NCBI RefSeq assembly: GCF_001676705.1
Contig: NZ_CP016170.1
Coordinates: forward strand, 682,001 to 746,000
DNA length: 64,000 nt
Direction of reading: 5' to 3'
Source: Bordetella bronchialis
GTDB taxonomy: Bacteria > Pseudomonadota > Gammaproteobacteria > Burkholderiales > Burkholderiaceae_B
In this document: positions 17,089-25,098 of the stretch, piece by piece
Position numbering within the stretch: the first letter of the stretch is position 1
Layout: each line of letters begins with the position of its first letter
Notes under the pieces: generated by a model
The model's database searches: none
Told to the model about the DNA's origin: nothing
The model's input: only the letters and a program-made list of their open reading frames with translations
Program-made: the position numbers and the translations under genes

Positions 17089-18969
17089 ATGCCGCGCCCG
17101 CGCCTGCCGATCGCTTTGCTGTTTGTTGCTCTACTCTGCGCCTGCCTGGGCAATCCGGATGTCCAGCGGCGGGCGGACCGCATCGTCGACGGCATGGACA
17201 CGCGCCAGAAGATCGGCCAGAAGATCATGATGGGGCTGCGCCATTGGTGTCCCGACAGCGAACCCACGTGTCGCGACGACATGGTGGCGCTGCCTCCCGC
17301 GCTTGCCGCGACATTGCGCGACAACGCCATCGGCGGGGTGGTCCTGCTGGGCGGGAACATCGTGGACCTGGAGCAAACGCGCCGGTTTACCGGGCAGATC
17401 CGCCAGGCCAGGGCGCCGGACAACCCGCTCGGCATGTTGATCGGCATCGATGCGCAGGGCGGCAACGCGGTGCACCTGCCGCGTACCATGGCGGCCTTCC
17501 CCGGCAATATGGCGCTGGGCGCCGCCTTCCAGGGCAGCCGTGACAGCAGCCTGGCCGTGGCGGCCGGGCGGGTGCGGGCGACCGAAATCCGCGCGGTCGG
17601 ATTCAACGTCAATTTTGCGCCGGTGGTGGATACGAACCGCGATCCGCGCAACCCGGTCGTCAACGTCCATGCGTATGGCGATGACGCCGACACCGTGGGG
17701 CTATTGAGCGGCCTGGCCGCTCAGGGCGCGCGCCAGGCCGGCGTCATCAGCGCGTTCAAGCACTTCCCGGGCCATGGCGGCACGGTCTCCGGCGCGCATC
17801 ATGGCTCGCCCAGGGTGGAGAAACCCCGGGCCGACGCCTATGCCGCGGACCTGGCGCCGTACCGGCATGCCATCGAGTCCGGACACGCCCCGGACATGAT
17901 CATGACCGCCCACATCCCGTATCCGTCGCTCGATTCAAGCGAGATCGCCTCGCGTACCGGGGAACCCATCATGGTCCCGGCCACGCTGTCGCGCAGGATC
18001 CAGCACGACCTGTTGCGCGAAGAACTCGGCTATCGCGGTGTCTCGATCACGGATGCCTTTTACATGAGCGGCATCGGCGAACATTTCGAGCCGGCCGACG
18101 CCGTCATCAAGGCCTTCCAGGCCGACGTGGACATCGTCCTGATGCCCCTGGACATCCACACCCCCGCCCAGGTGCAAGCGCTCTCCCGATTGATGGACGA
18201 ACTCGTGGCCGCCGTCGACAGCGGCAAGATCGATCGGGCCGAGCTCGACCGTTCGGTCAGCCGCATCGTGCAAATGAAGCTGCGCCACCGTATCACCGCC
18301 AACGGGGAACGCGACGCGCTGCCGGACCTGTCCGTCATCGGCAGCCCGGCCCATCGGGAAGTGGAAACCCGTATCGCCCGCGCGTCCATCACCCTGTTGC
18401 ACAACGAGGGGCAAGTCTTGCCCTTGAAGGCGCCCGCGCAGCGGGTCTTCATCCTGGCGCCCCGGGCAGAGCAGGCCGAGGCCATGCGCCGCCGCTTCGT
18501 GCAGCAAGGCCACGCGGCCACAAGCGCCGCGGCATTGGGCGCGATGTCCTGGGAGGCACGCAAACAAGCCATGGACAAGGCCGACGTGGTCGTCATCGGC
18601 ACAATGGCCGACGCGGCGCCGCCGGTGAAAAAATTCACCGGCATCCCGCCCGCCACGCCGGACCAGGCCCAACAGGCTCGCAATGCGATGGAATACGCCA
18701 AGGAGCAGGGCAAGTCGGTCATCCACGTGGCGCTGCGCGCACCCTATGACGCGGTCGATTACGACGACATCGCCGACGCCACCCTGGCCGCCTATTCCTG
18801 CGATGGCGACGAATCGGGCTTGCGCTATCCATCGCTGCCCCTGCTGGTGGACGTCATGGTCGGCGCCAGCCCGGCCACGGGCAGGCTGCCCGTCGACATC
18901 CCCATGCCGGACGGCAGCGGCGGCGTGGGCCCGGTCCGCTACGCCCGCGGCTTCGGGCTGTCGCTGTAA
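17089..18969 (+). CDS. Glycoside hydrolase family 3 lipoprotein (beta-N-acetylhexosaminidase type)
   Basis: This 626-residue protein has a lipoprotein signal (lipobox L16-C17-A18-C19), then a GH3 TIM-barrel with the NagZ-type loop KHFPGHG at residues 224-230 followed by His237/His238, which sits where the acid/base His of NagZ enzymes lies. The nucleophile is probably Asp322 (SITDAFYMSG). A second domain (about 400-626) resembles the C-terminal domain of longer, two-domain exo-hexosaminidases such as Bacillus NagZ. It should be membrane-anchored, facing the periplasm or outer membrane. It lies 156 nt downstream of the solute-binding gene on the same strand, suggesting that sugar-peptide (for example muropeptide) trimming precedes import. 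That is inference. Confidence 0.82.
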   Translation: MPRPRLPIALLFVALLCACLGNPDVQRRADRIVDGMDTRQKIGQKIMMGLRHWCPDSEPTCRDDMVALPPALAATLRDNAIGGVVLLGGNIVDLEQTRRFTGQIRQARAPDNPLGMLIGIDAQGGNAVHLPRTMAAFPGNMALGAAFQGSRDSSLAVAAGRVRATEIRAVGFNVNFAPVVDTNRDPRNPVVNVHAYGDDADTVGLLSGLAAQGARQAGVISAFKHFPGHGGTVSGAHHGSPRVEKPRADAYAADLAPYRHAIESGHAPDMIMTAHIPYPSLDSSEIASRTGEPIMVPATLSRRIQHDLLREELGYRGVSITDAFYMSGIGEHFEPADAVIKAFQADVDIVLMPLDIHTPAQVQALSRLMDELVAAVDSGKIDRAELDRSVSRIVQMKLRHRITANGERDALPDLSVIGSPAHREVETRIARASITLLHNEGQVLPLKAPAQRVFILAPRAEQAEAMRRRFVQQGHAATSAAALGAMSWEARKQAMDKADVVVIGTMADAAPPVKKFTGIPPATPDQAQQARNAMEYAKEQGKSVIHVALRAPYDAVDYDDIADATLAAYSCDGDESGLRYPSLPLLVDVMVGASPATGRLPVDIPMPDGSGGVGPVRYARGFGLSL

Positions 18970-18979
18970 TGCCGGTCGG

Positions 18980-20566
18980 TCAGGGTGTCTTCGCGACTTC
19001 CCAGGCTCGCGCGCGCTTCAAGGCCCAGGGCGTGTAGCCCTTCACCGTCTCCCGAAAGGCCCCCACATCCAGTCCGTTGAACAGGGGCATCATGGGCGCA
19101 TCGGCCAGGAAAAGCCGGTGCAGCTCGTCGAAATGCGCCTGGCGCCGCGCGATGTCGGTCGTCCTTGACGAGGCTTCGATCAGCGCCAGCGCCTTGGGGT
19201 CATCCCATACCTTGCGCGGCTGTTTGTTCTTGTCGCCGGCCATCATCTCGTAGTTCAGGCTGGGGTCCAGCCGCGCCGAATACGGGAAGGTCATCATCTG
19301 GTATTTGCCGCTGTTGTAGCGGTCCAGCTGCGAGGCCCATTCCATGACCTCCAGCCGCGTATTGATGCCCACCGCCTGCAGCATCGCCTGGATGATCACG
19401 GCGGATGTATAGGTCTCGGGGTAGCGCTTGGTGGCCAGGATGACGATCTCCTGCCCCTTGTAGCCCGATTCCGACACCAGCTTGCGGGACAGCGCCGGGT
19501 CGTACTTCCAGGTCTGCTGCTGCGCCGTGTCGTAATAGGAAGAGATCAAGGGCACCATGGACGTACTGGGCTGCATGAGCCCGTCGCCCACTGCCGCCAC
19601 CAGTTGGGCGTTGTCGATGGCGTGCACGATGGCTTGCCGCAGTTTGACGCTGGAGAGCAGCGGATCGCGCGTTTGCATCAGCAAGGCCGTCAGGCTCATG
19701 ACCGGCGACGATGCCACCTTGACGCCGCGCACCTCCTGCATGGGCTTGACGTCGCTGTACGACAGGTCCTGGATGATGTCGATGTCGCCGCGCTGCAAGG
19801 CGGCCTTCGCGGTCGCATCGTCCGGCACGATCATGAAGCGCACTTCGTCCACCAGCGGCCGCTTGGAGCCGGTGAAGCCGTCCGGCTTGCCCTCCTGGTT
19901 GGCGTAGCGCGGGTTCTTCACCAGGCTGATGTACTGGCCGCGCTTCCAGTCCCGCAGCATGAACGGACCGGTGCCGATGGGCTTGTTCCACGTGCCGTCG
20001 GCGTTGAGCGAATCGCGGTGGACCACGCCGCTGCCGGCGCAATCCGGACGCGCCAGCGATGCCAGGAACAGGCCGTAGGGCCGGTCCAGGCGGTACACCA
20101 CGGTATGCGGGTCGGGCGCCTCCACGGCGATCACCTTGGCGCCGCCGCTGCCGTCGAAGTCGCCGTGGCAGCGCCACGCGGTCTTGGGATCCATGAAGTA
20201 ATCCCAGCTCCATACGACGTCCTGCGCGGTCAGCGGCGCGCCGTTCTGGAAGCTGACGCCGTCGCGCAGGGTAAAGGTGTAGGTCTTGCCGTCCTCGCCG
20301 ATGCGGTAGGACTTGGCCAGCAAGGGCTTGATCTCGGCATGTTCGCCGAAGGCGACCAGCCCCTCGACGATATGCATCACCACCATATCGCTGTTGGCGT
20401 CGCGGTTCACGCCCGGCTCGGTGGAACGGATATCGGCGGTCATGGCGATGCGCAAGGGCGTGGCGTCGGCCGCGCGCGCGATGCCGGTGGCGGCCGCCAG
20501 GGCCAGCGCCAGGGAAGCGACGAGCACGCCAAGGTCGGGGCGCGGGATCCGGTCGTTCGTTTTCAT
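18980..20566 (-). CDS. Second solute-binding protein of peptide ABC transporter (SBP_bac_5 family)
   Basis: This 528-residue secreted protein has a signal peptide over residues 1-33 (core LVASLALALAAATG, cleavage after ARA). It carries the family-5 motifs KTYTFTLRDGVSFQNGAPLT and GTGPFMLRDWKRGQY. It is a paralogue of the protein at 15379-16932, matching from ADIRSTEPGVNRD to KQPRKVWDDP. It is transcribed in the opposite direction, 17 nt behind the C45-type amidase gene, and ends 10 nt from the GH3 gene stop. An AAGGAGC ribosome site precedes the ATG. No second permease set is present, so it probably shares the one transporter. Confidence 0.92.
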   Translation of the reverse strand: MKTNDRIPRPDLGVLVASLALALAAATGIARAADATPLRIAMTADIRSTEPGVNRDANSDMVVMHIVEGLVAFGEHAEIKPLLAKSYRIGEDGKTYTFTLRDGVSFQNGAPLTAQDVVWSWDYFMDPKTAWRCHGDFDGSGGAKVIAVEAPDPHTVVYRLDRPYGLFLASLARPDCAGSGVVHRDSLNADGTWNKPIGTGPFMLRDWKRGQYISLVKNPRYANQEGKPDGFTGSKRPLVDEVRFMIVPDDATAKAALQRGDIDIIQDLSYSDVKPMQEVRGVKVASSPVMSLTALLMQTRDPLLSSVKLRQAIVHAIDNAQLVAAVGDGLMQPSTSMVPLISSYYDTAQQQTWKYDPALSRKLVSESGYKGQEIVILATKRYPETYTSAVIIQAMLQAVGINTRLEVMEWASQLDRYNSGKYQMMTFPYSARLDPSLNYEMMAGDKNKQPRKVWDDPKALALIEASSRTTDIARRQAHFDELHRLFLADAPMMPLFNGLDVGAFRETVKGYTPWALKRARAWEVAKTP

Positions 20567-20583
20567 GCGTGCTCCTTGCGCGT

Positions 20584-21738
20584 TCAGCGCCCGGCTGTCT
20601 GGCCGTGGGTGTGCACCGTGGGTTCGGCTGTCAGGCTATAGCGGGTATAGACGCGGTTCAGTGCAGGCAGGGGAACGACGTCCATCTCGCCCACGGCGGG
20701 TTCCATCACGACCATCGCCACGGAAGCCGACAAGTTGTCATGGCTGCCGGGACGTGGCGGGCGGCATACCGAATAGGGCGTGCCGAAGTCGTCGAAAAAC
20801 GCCGTGCGCAGGTCGTCGCGCGTCAGCGCCTTGCGCTGGTTCAGCAGCCGGCGCACGCGCCAGTCGCGGTACTGGCTTTCCGGCGTGCTGGCGCGCCCCG
20901 TGTCGCGCAGCTTGCACAGCGCGACCTCGCTGACCCAGTGATTGGCATGCACGATCAGGTCGTCGGCGCCGGGGTAGATCGGAAAGGCTTCGTCCGTCGT
21001 GCATTCGAAGTCGATGCCGAAGCCCTCCGCCATGCCCAGCATGATGTTGTTCGAGCAGGACTTGGGCGTCGTCGCCACCGCCTTGATGGCCAGCGCGAAA
21101 TGCTGCTGCTCCAGCACCTTGCGGCGGATGAGCGACAGCGGCACCCCCAATTGCTTGAAGTCGCGATCCGACTCCAGATAGTTGGCGGTGATGGAGATCC
21201 CCTTGCTGTTCAGGCCGCTGCGCGCCAGCCCGCCGGCCTCGACGAAGGTAAGCATGTCGGGCCCGTCGTCCTGGCGGATGCGCAGCACGATGGACGTCTC
21301 GGCGCATTCCGCGCGCCAGTCCCAGTTCTGGCCGTGCAACAGCTTGCCCGTGGCGGACCGCTCCGGCAGCACCAGCGCGCCGGTGCAGCCGTCGCCGGGC
21401 TCCAGTTCGGCCGCTTTCTTTTTCTCGGCGCGCGCCTTGGCGACCACTTCCGTGCGGGCGTTGATCATGACGATGTCTTCCAGAGGCACGCCGGCGCCGT
21501 CGGCGATGCCGCGCATCTCCTCGATGTAGTGCGGGCCATAGGCTTCGATTTCCTTGGCGAAGGACTCGATCAGCCGGCCGCGCGCCGCGCTGTCGTAGCC
21601 CAGCGACACCAGGGTCTGGCCGTACATCGCGGCGCTCTTGCGCACCCGGTCCACCGCCGCGCGGCCGTATTGCAGGCCGCGTTCATAGGGTTTACCTGCG
21701 ACCGAGATAAAGGGGAATTGCTCGGGAGTGGCGGCCAT
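20584..21738 (-). CDS. C45-family NTN amidase / acyl-CoA:6-APA acyltransferase-like protein
   Basis: This 384-residue protein belongs to the C45 peptidase/acyltransferase fold of N-terminal-nucleophile hydrolases. The autoprocessing site is visible as GDGC-TG with Cys118 as the new N-terminal nucleophile; LLHGQNWDW and SGLNSKGISITANYL follow as in the family. Activation would give an alpha chain of about 117 residues and a beta chain of about 267. No signal peptide is present. The start was set at ATG 21738 because the frame upstream lacks family similarity. It heads a two-gene operon with the solute-binding protein behind operator site 3. Family members cleave or transfer acyl groups on amides; the substrate is unknown. 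Confidence 0.83.
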   Translation of the reverse strand: MAATPEQFPFISVAGKPYERGLQYGRAAVDRVRKSAAMYGQTLVSLGYDSAARGRLIESFAKEIEAYGPHYIEEMRGIADGAGVPLEDIVMINARTEVVAKARAEKKKAAELEPGDGCTGALVLPERSATGKLLHGQNWDWRAECAETSIVLRIRQDDGPDMLTFVEAGGLARSGLNSKGISITANYLESDRDFKQLGVPLSLIRRKVLEQQHFALAIKAVATTPKSCSNNIMLGMAEGFGIDFECTTDEAFPIYPGADDLIVHANHWVSEVALCKLRDTGRASTPESQYRDWRVRRLLNQRKALTRDDLRTAFFDDFGTPYSVCRPPRPGSHDNLSASVAMVVMEPAVGEMDVVPLPALNRVYTRYSLTAEPTVHTHGQTAGR

Positions 21739-21816
21739 GGCGTATCCGCGTAAGGGGAAGGAGCCGCCCGGCGCGGCGCGAGGGGCGGGGAGGAGGCCGG
21801 AAAATTCTATCCCAAA

Positions 21817-21843
21817 TTGGCGCCAAAAATATTCGGGATTATC
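21817..21843 (-). promoter_or_regulatory. Putative promoter with palindromic operator (TTGGCGCCAA, site 3)
   Basis: TTGGCGCCAA lies at 21817-21826, 79 nt upstream of the C45 amidase start on the minus strand. Reading that strand, a -10 like GATAAT (21843-21838) lies 11 nt before the palindrome, so the operator would cover the transcription start, as at site 2. AT-rich flanks (AATATTTT and AATTTG) again extend the similarity to sites 1 and 2. Confidence 0.6.
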
Positions 21844-21964
21844 CCAGCCCGGGCGTGACTTGATCCGAATGGCAGGGCGGGCAGGGAACAGCGCGTGCCC
21901 GGTTCGTACGCAATCACGCCGCTTTTTGGCATGCGTCCGATCTCGATCAATCACGAAGGCGTCC

Positions 21965-23593
21965 ATGGATCTCTCCATCAATACCCAGAGCTTTCTTCCG
22001 ACGGTTGCTCCGGCTGATCCCTCCGTTCCCACGGGCGAGCAGCTCGCCCGATACCGCCGCGAATTCCGCGACGCCCATCAACTTGTCCACTTCGATGCCA
22101 TCGGGCCCGTTCTGCTGAGCCTCGACTGGGCGGCCCGGTACACCGAAATCCAGGCGGTGTTCGATCTCTTGGCGGCCACCGGCACCGGGCGCATGTTGCT
22201 GGCGGATATCAAGGCCTGCACACAAAAAGGCGAGCGGATCTCGCTGGGCGTCGGTGGCGCCGTCGATCCCGACGCCGCCGACCGGTGCGGGGGGCGGACG
22301 CTCATAACCTGGGACGACGGCATCCGCTGGGAATTGCTGCGTTACGCCGGCCCCTTGCTGGCAGGGAACCGCGATCATGACGCGTACACGTGCCTGATCC
22401 ACAACGCCGCGGTGGTCCGCAACTTCGCGATCCATCGCCTGGCCGCCGATCTGCCGCTGCCGGAGCCCGACGATGTCCAGCGTGCCTTCATGGCGGAGCT
22501 CGCCGTGCGTGCCGCGCCGGCCGTCGATCCTGCCCATGGCGGTGCGCCGTTCGACACGCCTGCCGCTTCGTACGATCCCCAGCGCTTGCCGCGGTGGCCC
22601 GGCGCGCTGACATTTGACGGGCTGGACGGCTTGATGCCGGCGTGGCTGACGGAGCAGGCCATCCACGTCCGGGACGACCTGACCGAAGTGCTCCAGACCG
22701 TTCGCCGCACCGACATGGGCCAGCGGCTGCTGCACGAGCTGCAGGTGTATGGCCGTGCCTCGGCGGTGCTGGTGGTGCATTGCAGCCGCAACGGCAATCA
22801 CGGCGTGCGGCGCCGCGACGGCACGGGGTTCTGGGGCTTCAATGCGTCGTCGCTGAGCCTGCGCGCCTCGTCTCCCGCGTTGACGCGCATCGAGCGGCAA
22901 GCCAGCGGCGCGGTGGTGGAGCTGCTGCGGGCCCGCACCCTGTTGCAGACCCAGCTGGGGTTTCTGGGTACGGAAGCGACCATGCCCGCGGCCCAACAGT
23001 TGTTCGAACGGGAGCTCCTGGAAAGCCGCCGGCAGCGCGTCCCGGGCAAGCTGGAAGAGATGCCGCCGGCAATACGGCAGCCACCCGATACCCCTGCTGT
23101 CGGCAGCATGCCGGTTTCGCGGGATCAAGGCGGGGCGGCACAGGCCTCCATCCCCGCGCCGCCCTTGCCGCCGCGCGCGAACCGGATGCCCGCGCCGGCC
23201 CACGGCTCGCCTCCGCTTTCGCCTTCGCTCTCGCCGGCAGCCGCTTCGTCGCCCGTACCGTTGTCGCCGGCGCCTTCGCCGGCCTTTCCCGCGCCCGCGG
23301 CTTTCGCCGGCGCGCTGGTCGTGCCGGACGATGCGGCGCCCGTCCTGGACGCGGGCATGGCCAGCCGTACGCACGGCAGTGCCGATTCGGACGCCGGGCC
23401 GGCAGACGCCAGCCCGCCACGCCCGGGCCAGTTCAGCCGGCCCAGCCGTTGGCTGCGCAACGCGCGCGCGCTCGCGACTTCGCTGGGCCAGCTCGTTATA
23501 CCGTCGTCGCGCAGCCCGTCGCCGGCACGCCCCGAGCCGGCCGTGTACGCCGCCCCCATCGCACGCGATGGCGCCAGCGGCTATCGCGCCTAG
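21965..23593 (+). CDS. Unknown protein, first of three tandem paralogues (two degenerate M91-like modules)
   Basis: I do not recognise this 542-residue protein as a named family. The start was taken at ATG 21965 after GAAGG. Residues 1-25 are Ser/Thr/Pro-rich. Two similar modules follow: A at about 58-157 (LLAATGTGRMLLADI, then WDDGIRWELL, then LIHNAAVVRN) and B at about 234-335 (TDMGQRLLHEL, then DGTGFWGFN, then AVVELLRAR). The order of helix, TxxG-x-LL-x-x-L, strand, G-x-x-x-W-x-F, helix resembles Peptidase_M91/NleD-type effectors. However, the HExxH zinc motif is replaced by H146-N-A-A-V and V318-E-L-L-R. Residues 365-440 are a Pro/Ala/Ser-rich linker and the tail has a short amphipathic Arg-rich helix. 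A secreted pseudo-protease effector is a hypothesis only. Confidence 0.55.
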   Translation: MDLSINTQSFLPTVAPADPSVPTGEQLARYRREFRDAHQLVHFDAIGPVLLSLDWAARYTEIQAVFDLLAATGTGRMLLADIKACTQKGERISLGVGGAVDPDAADRCGGRTLITWDDGIRWELLRYAGPLLAGNRDHDAYTCLIHNAAVVRNFAIHRLAADLPLPEPDDVQRAFMAELAVRAAPAVDPAHGGAPFDTPAASYDPQRLPRWPGALTFDGLDGLMPAWLTEQAIHVRDDLTEVLQTVRRTDMGQRLLHELQVYGRASAVLVVHCSRNGNHGVRRRDGTGFWGFNASSLSLRASSPALTRIERQASGAVVELLRARTLLQTQLGFLGTEATMPAAQQLFERELLESRRQRVPGKLEEMPPAIRQPPDTPAVGSMPVSRDQGGAAQASIPAPPLPPRANRMPAPAHGSPPLSPSLSPAAASSPVPLSPAPSPAFPAPAAFAGALVVPDDAAPVLDAGMASRTHGSADSDAGPADASPPRPGQFSRPSRWLRNARALATSLGQLVIPSSRSPSPARPEPAVYAAPIARDGASGYRA

Positions 23594-23605
23594 GAAGAGG
23601 CAGCC

Positions 23606-25051
23606 ATGCACATCACGCTTTCAACCCCGCTTCCCCCGTCACCCCGTACGGAAAGCCGCGCGCTGCCCGGCGCGGCGCAGCGCCTGGATACGCGCAATGC
23701 GCAGCATTACGGCCGCGCCCATTTCGACGAGATCGGCGATATCTATTTGGCGCAGGCATACAGCCAGAGCGACAGGCAGATACGCCTGATCGAGATCTTC
23801 AAACTGGTCGCCACCACCGGCACGGGACGCGCCATATTGGCGGATCTCCGCGCCTTGTCCAACCAGGGCGTGCGCATCGCGATCGGCCCGCGCGACGATT
23901 TCGATGTGGCCAGTACCCATGTGCCCGCTCTTGGCGTATCGGCGACTGTCGACGGCGCGGTCCTTTGGGACTGCAAGCTGGCTGAGCAGGGCCTGGGGAC
24001 ATCGCATCCGGAGCCAGACGCTTATAAAAGCCTGATCTGGGAACTGGCCCAACTGCGCAATCTGGCGGCCGAGCGCGCCTGGCCAGGTATTCCGCCGCTG
24101 CGATCCAAGGATGTCGAACCCGCTTTCATGGCCGAATTGGCCATCGAGACCGCGCCGGCCTTCGCGGCATCCCGGTTCTGCCCGGCGTTTCCCGTCTGGC
24201 GCACCGACGCCAATTCCTCCTATCTGCCGGAATGGAAACGAGGGGCCACCTATTTCGACACGCTCGATATGCTCATGCCCGCCTGGCTGACGGATGGTGG
24301 CCAGGCGGTGCGGGAGGACGTGATTGTCGTTCTCCGGCAGCTCCAGGAGACCGTGCTGGGCAAGCGCCTGCTGACGGATCTCTGGGTATACGGCCGCTCT
24401 CGCGTGATGCTGCTGATCCACCACAGCGCCAGCGGCAAGGATGGCGTGCACAAGGTGGGCGGCAACACGCCCGTGTGGTGCTTCAACAAGACCGCGCTCG
24501 CCGGGCAGGCGCAGTCCAAGGACCTGACCGATCGCGAGGCCCGGGCCAGCGGCGCCTTCGCGGAACTGTTGGTCGCGCGATGCGGCCTGGCCGCCAAGGT
24601 CGGCGTACTGCAGCAGGGGGCTGATGTACTGGAGGCGCAAAAGCAGTTCGAGGCCGAGTTGATCGATGCACGCCAACGTCCCCGGACGCCTGCCGCGATG
24701 CGCGCCCCGGCGGATCCGGCCGCCAGGACCGTGCCGGAGATGCCGCCGCAGCGGCCACGGACCCTGGGCATGCCGGTTCCGGACCAGCCCACCGCGCAGG
24801 TCGAGACCCCAGCCCCGCAGCAAGGCTGGGCCGCGGGCCAGGAAGACATTACGCGCAGTCCGGGTGCGCAGGCTCCTGCCAGCCGGGACAGCCGCATTGC
24901 GCACTGGCTGCAGGAGTCCGCCCGGGCGTTTGCCCGCTCCTTTGGCGACCGCGCGGCGTCGCCGGCGCGCAGCCTGCCCGGACGATCCGGCGTGCCTAAC
25001 GTCTACACGCGCGCTCCCGCCCGGAGTCCGTCGCGGGGCCCGGGCCTCTAG
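23606..25051 (+). CDS. Unknown protein, second of three tandem paralogues (two degenerate M91-like modules)
   Basis: This 481-residue paralogue of the protein at 21965-23593 follows it after 12 nt, with GGAAGAGG as ribosome site. Module A (about 57-155) has VATTGTGRAILADL, DGAVLWD and LIWELAQLRN; module B (about 234-335) has ETVLGKRLLTDL, GGNTPVWCFN and AFAELLVAR. Between the modules FMAELAIETAPA and LMPAWLTD match the first paralogue closely. In both modules the place of HExxH is taken by W145-E-L-A-Q and A319-E-L-L-V: the Glu survives but both His are gone. A Pro-rich stretch (345-430) and an amphipathic tail (HWLQESARAFARSFG) close the protein. No signal peptide or membrane helix is seen. 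Function unknown. Confidence 0.55.
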   Translation: MHITLSTPLPPSPRTESRALPGAAQRLDTRNAQHYGRAHFDEIGDIYLAQAYSQSDRQIRLIEIFKLVATTGTGRAILADLRALSNQGVRIAIGPRDDFDVASTHVPALGVSATVDGAVLWDCKLAEQGLGTSHPEPDAYKSLIWELAQLRNLAAERAWPGIPPLRSKDVEPAFMAELAIETAPAFAASRFCPAFPVWRTDANSSYLPEWKRGATYFDTLDMLMPAWLTDGGQAVREDVIVVLRQLQETVLGKRLLTDLWVYGRSRVMLLIHHSASGKDGVHKVGGNTPVWCFNKTALAGQAQSKDLTDREARASGAFAELLVARCGLAAKVGVLQQGADVLEAQKQFEAELIDARQRPRTPAAMRAPADPAARTVPEMPPQRPRTLGMPVPDQPTAQVETPAPQQGWAAGQEDITRSPGAQAPASRDSRIAHWLQESARAFARSFGDRAASPARSLPGRSGVPNVYTRAPARSPSRGPGL

Positions 25052-25098
25052 CCCGTGTCGCAGCCATCCTTCTCCCATCCGCTTTACAGGAGCGCAGC

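Noticed and set aside
21903..21927. PIP-box-like sequence (TTCGT, 15 nt, TTTTT) upstream of the first unknown paralogue
   Set aside because: Only the first half fits the TTCGB-N15-TTCGB consensus used by Hrp-type regulators; the second half does not. It is not enough to claim type III co-regulation.
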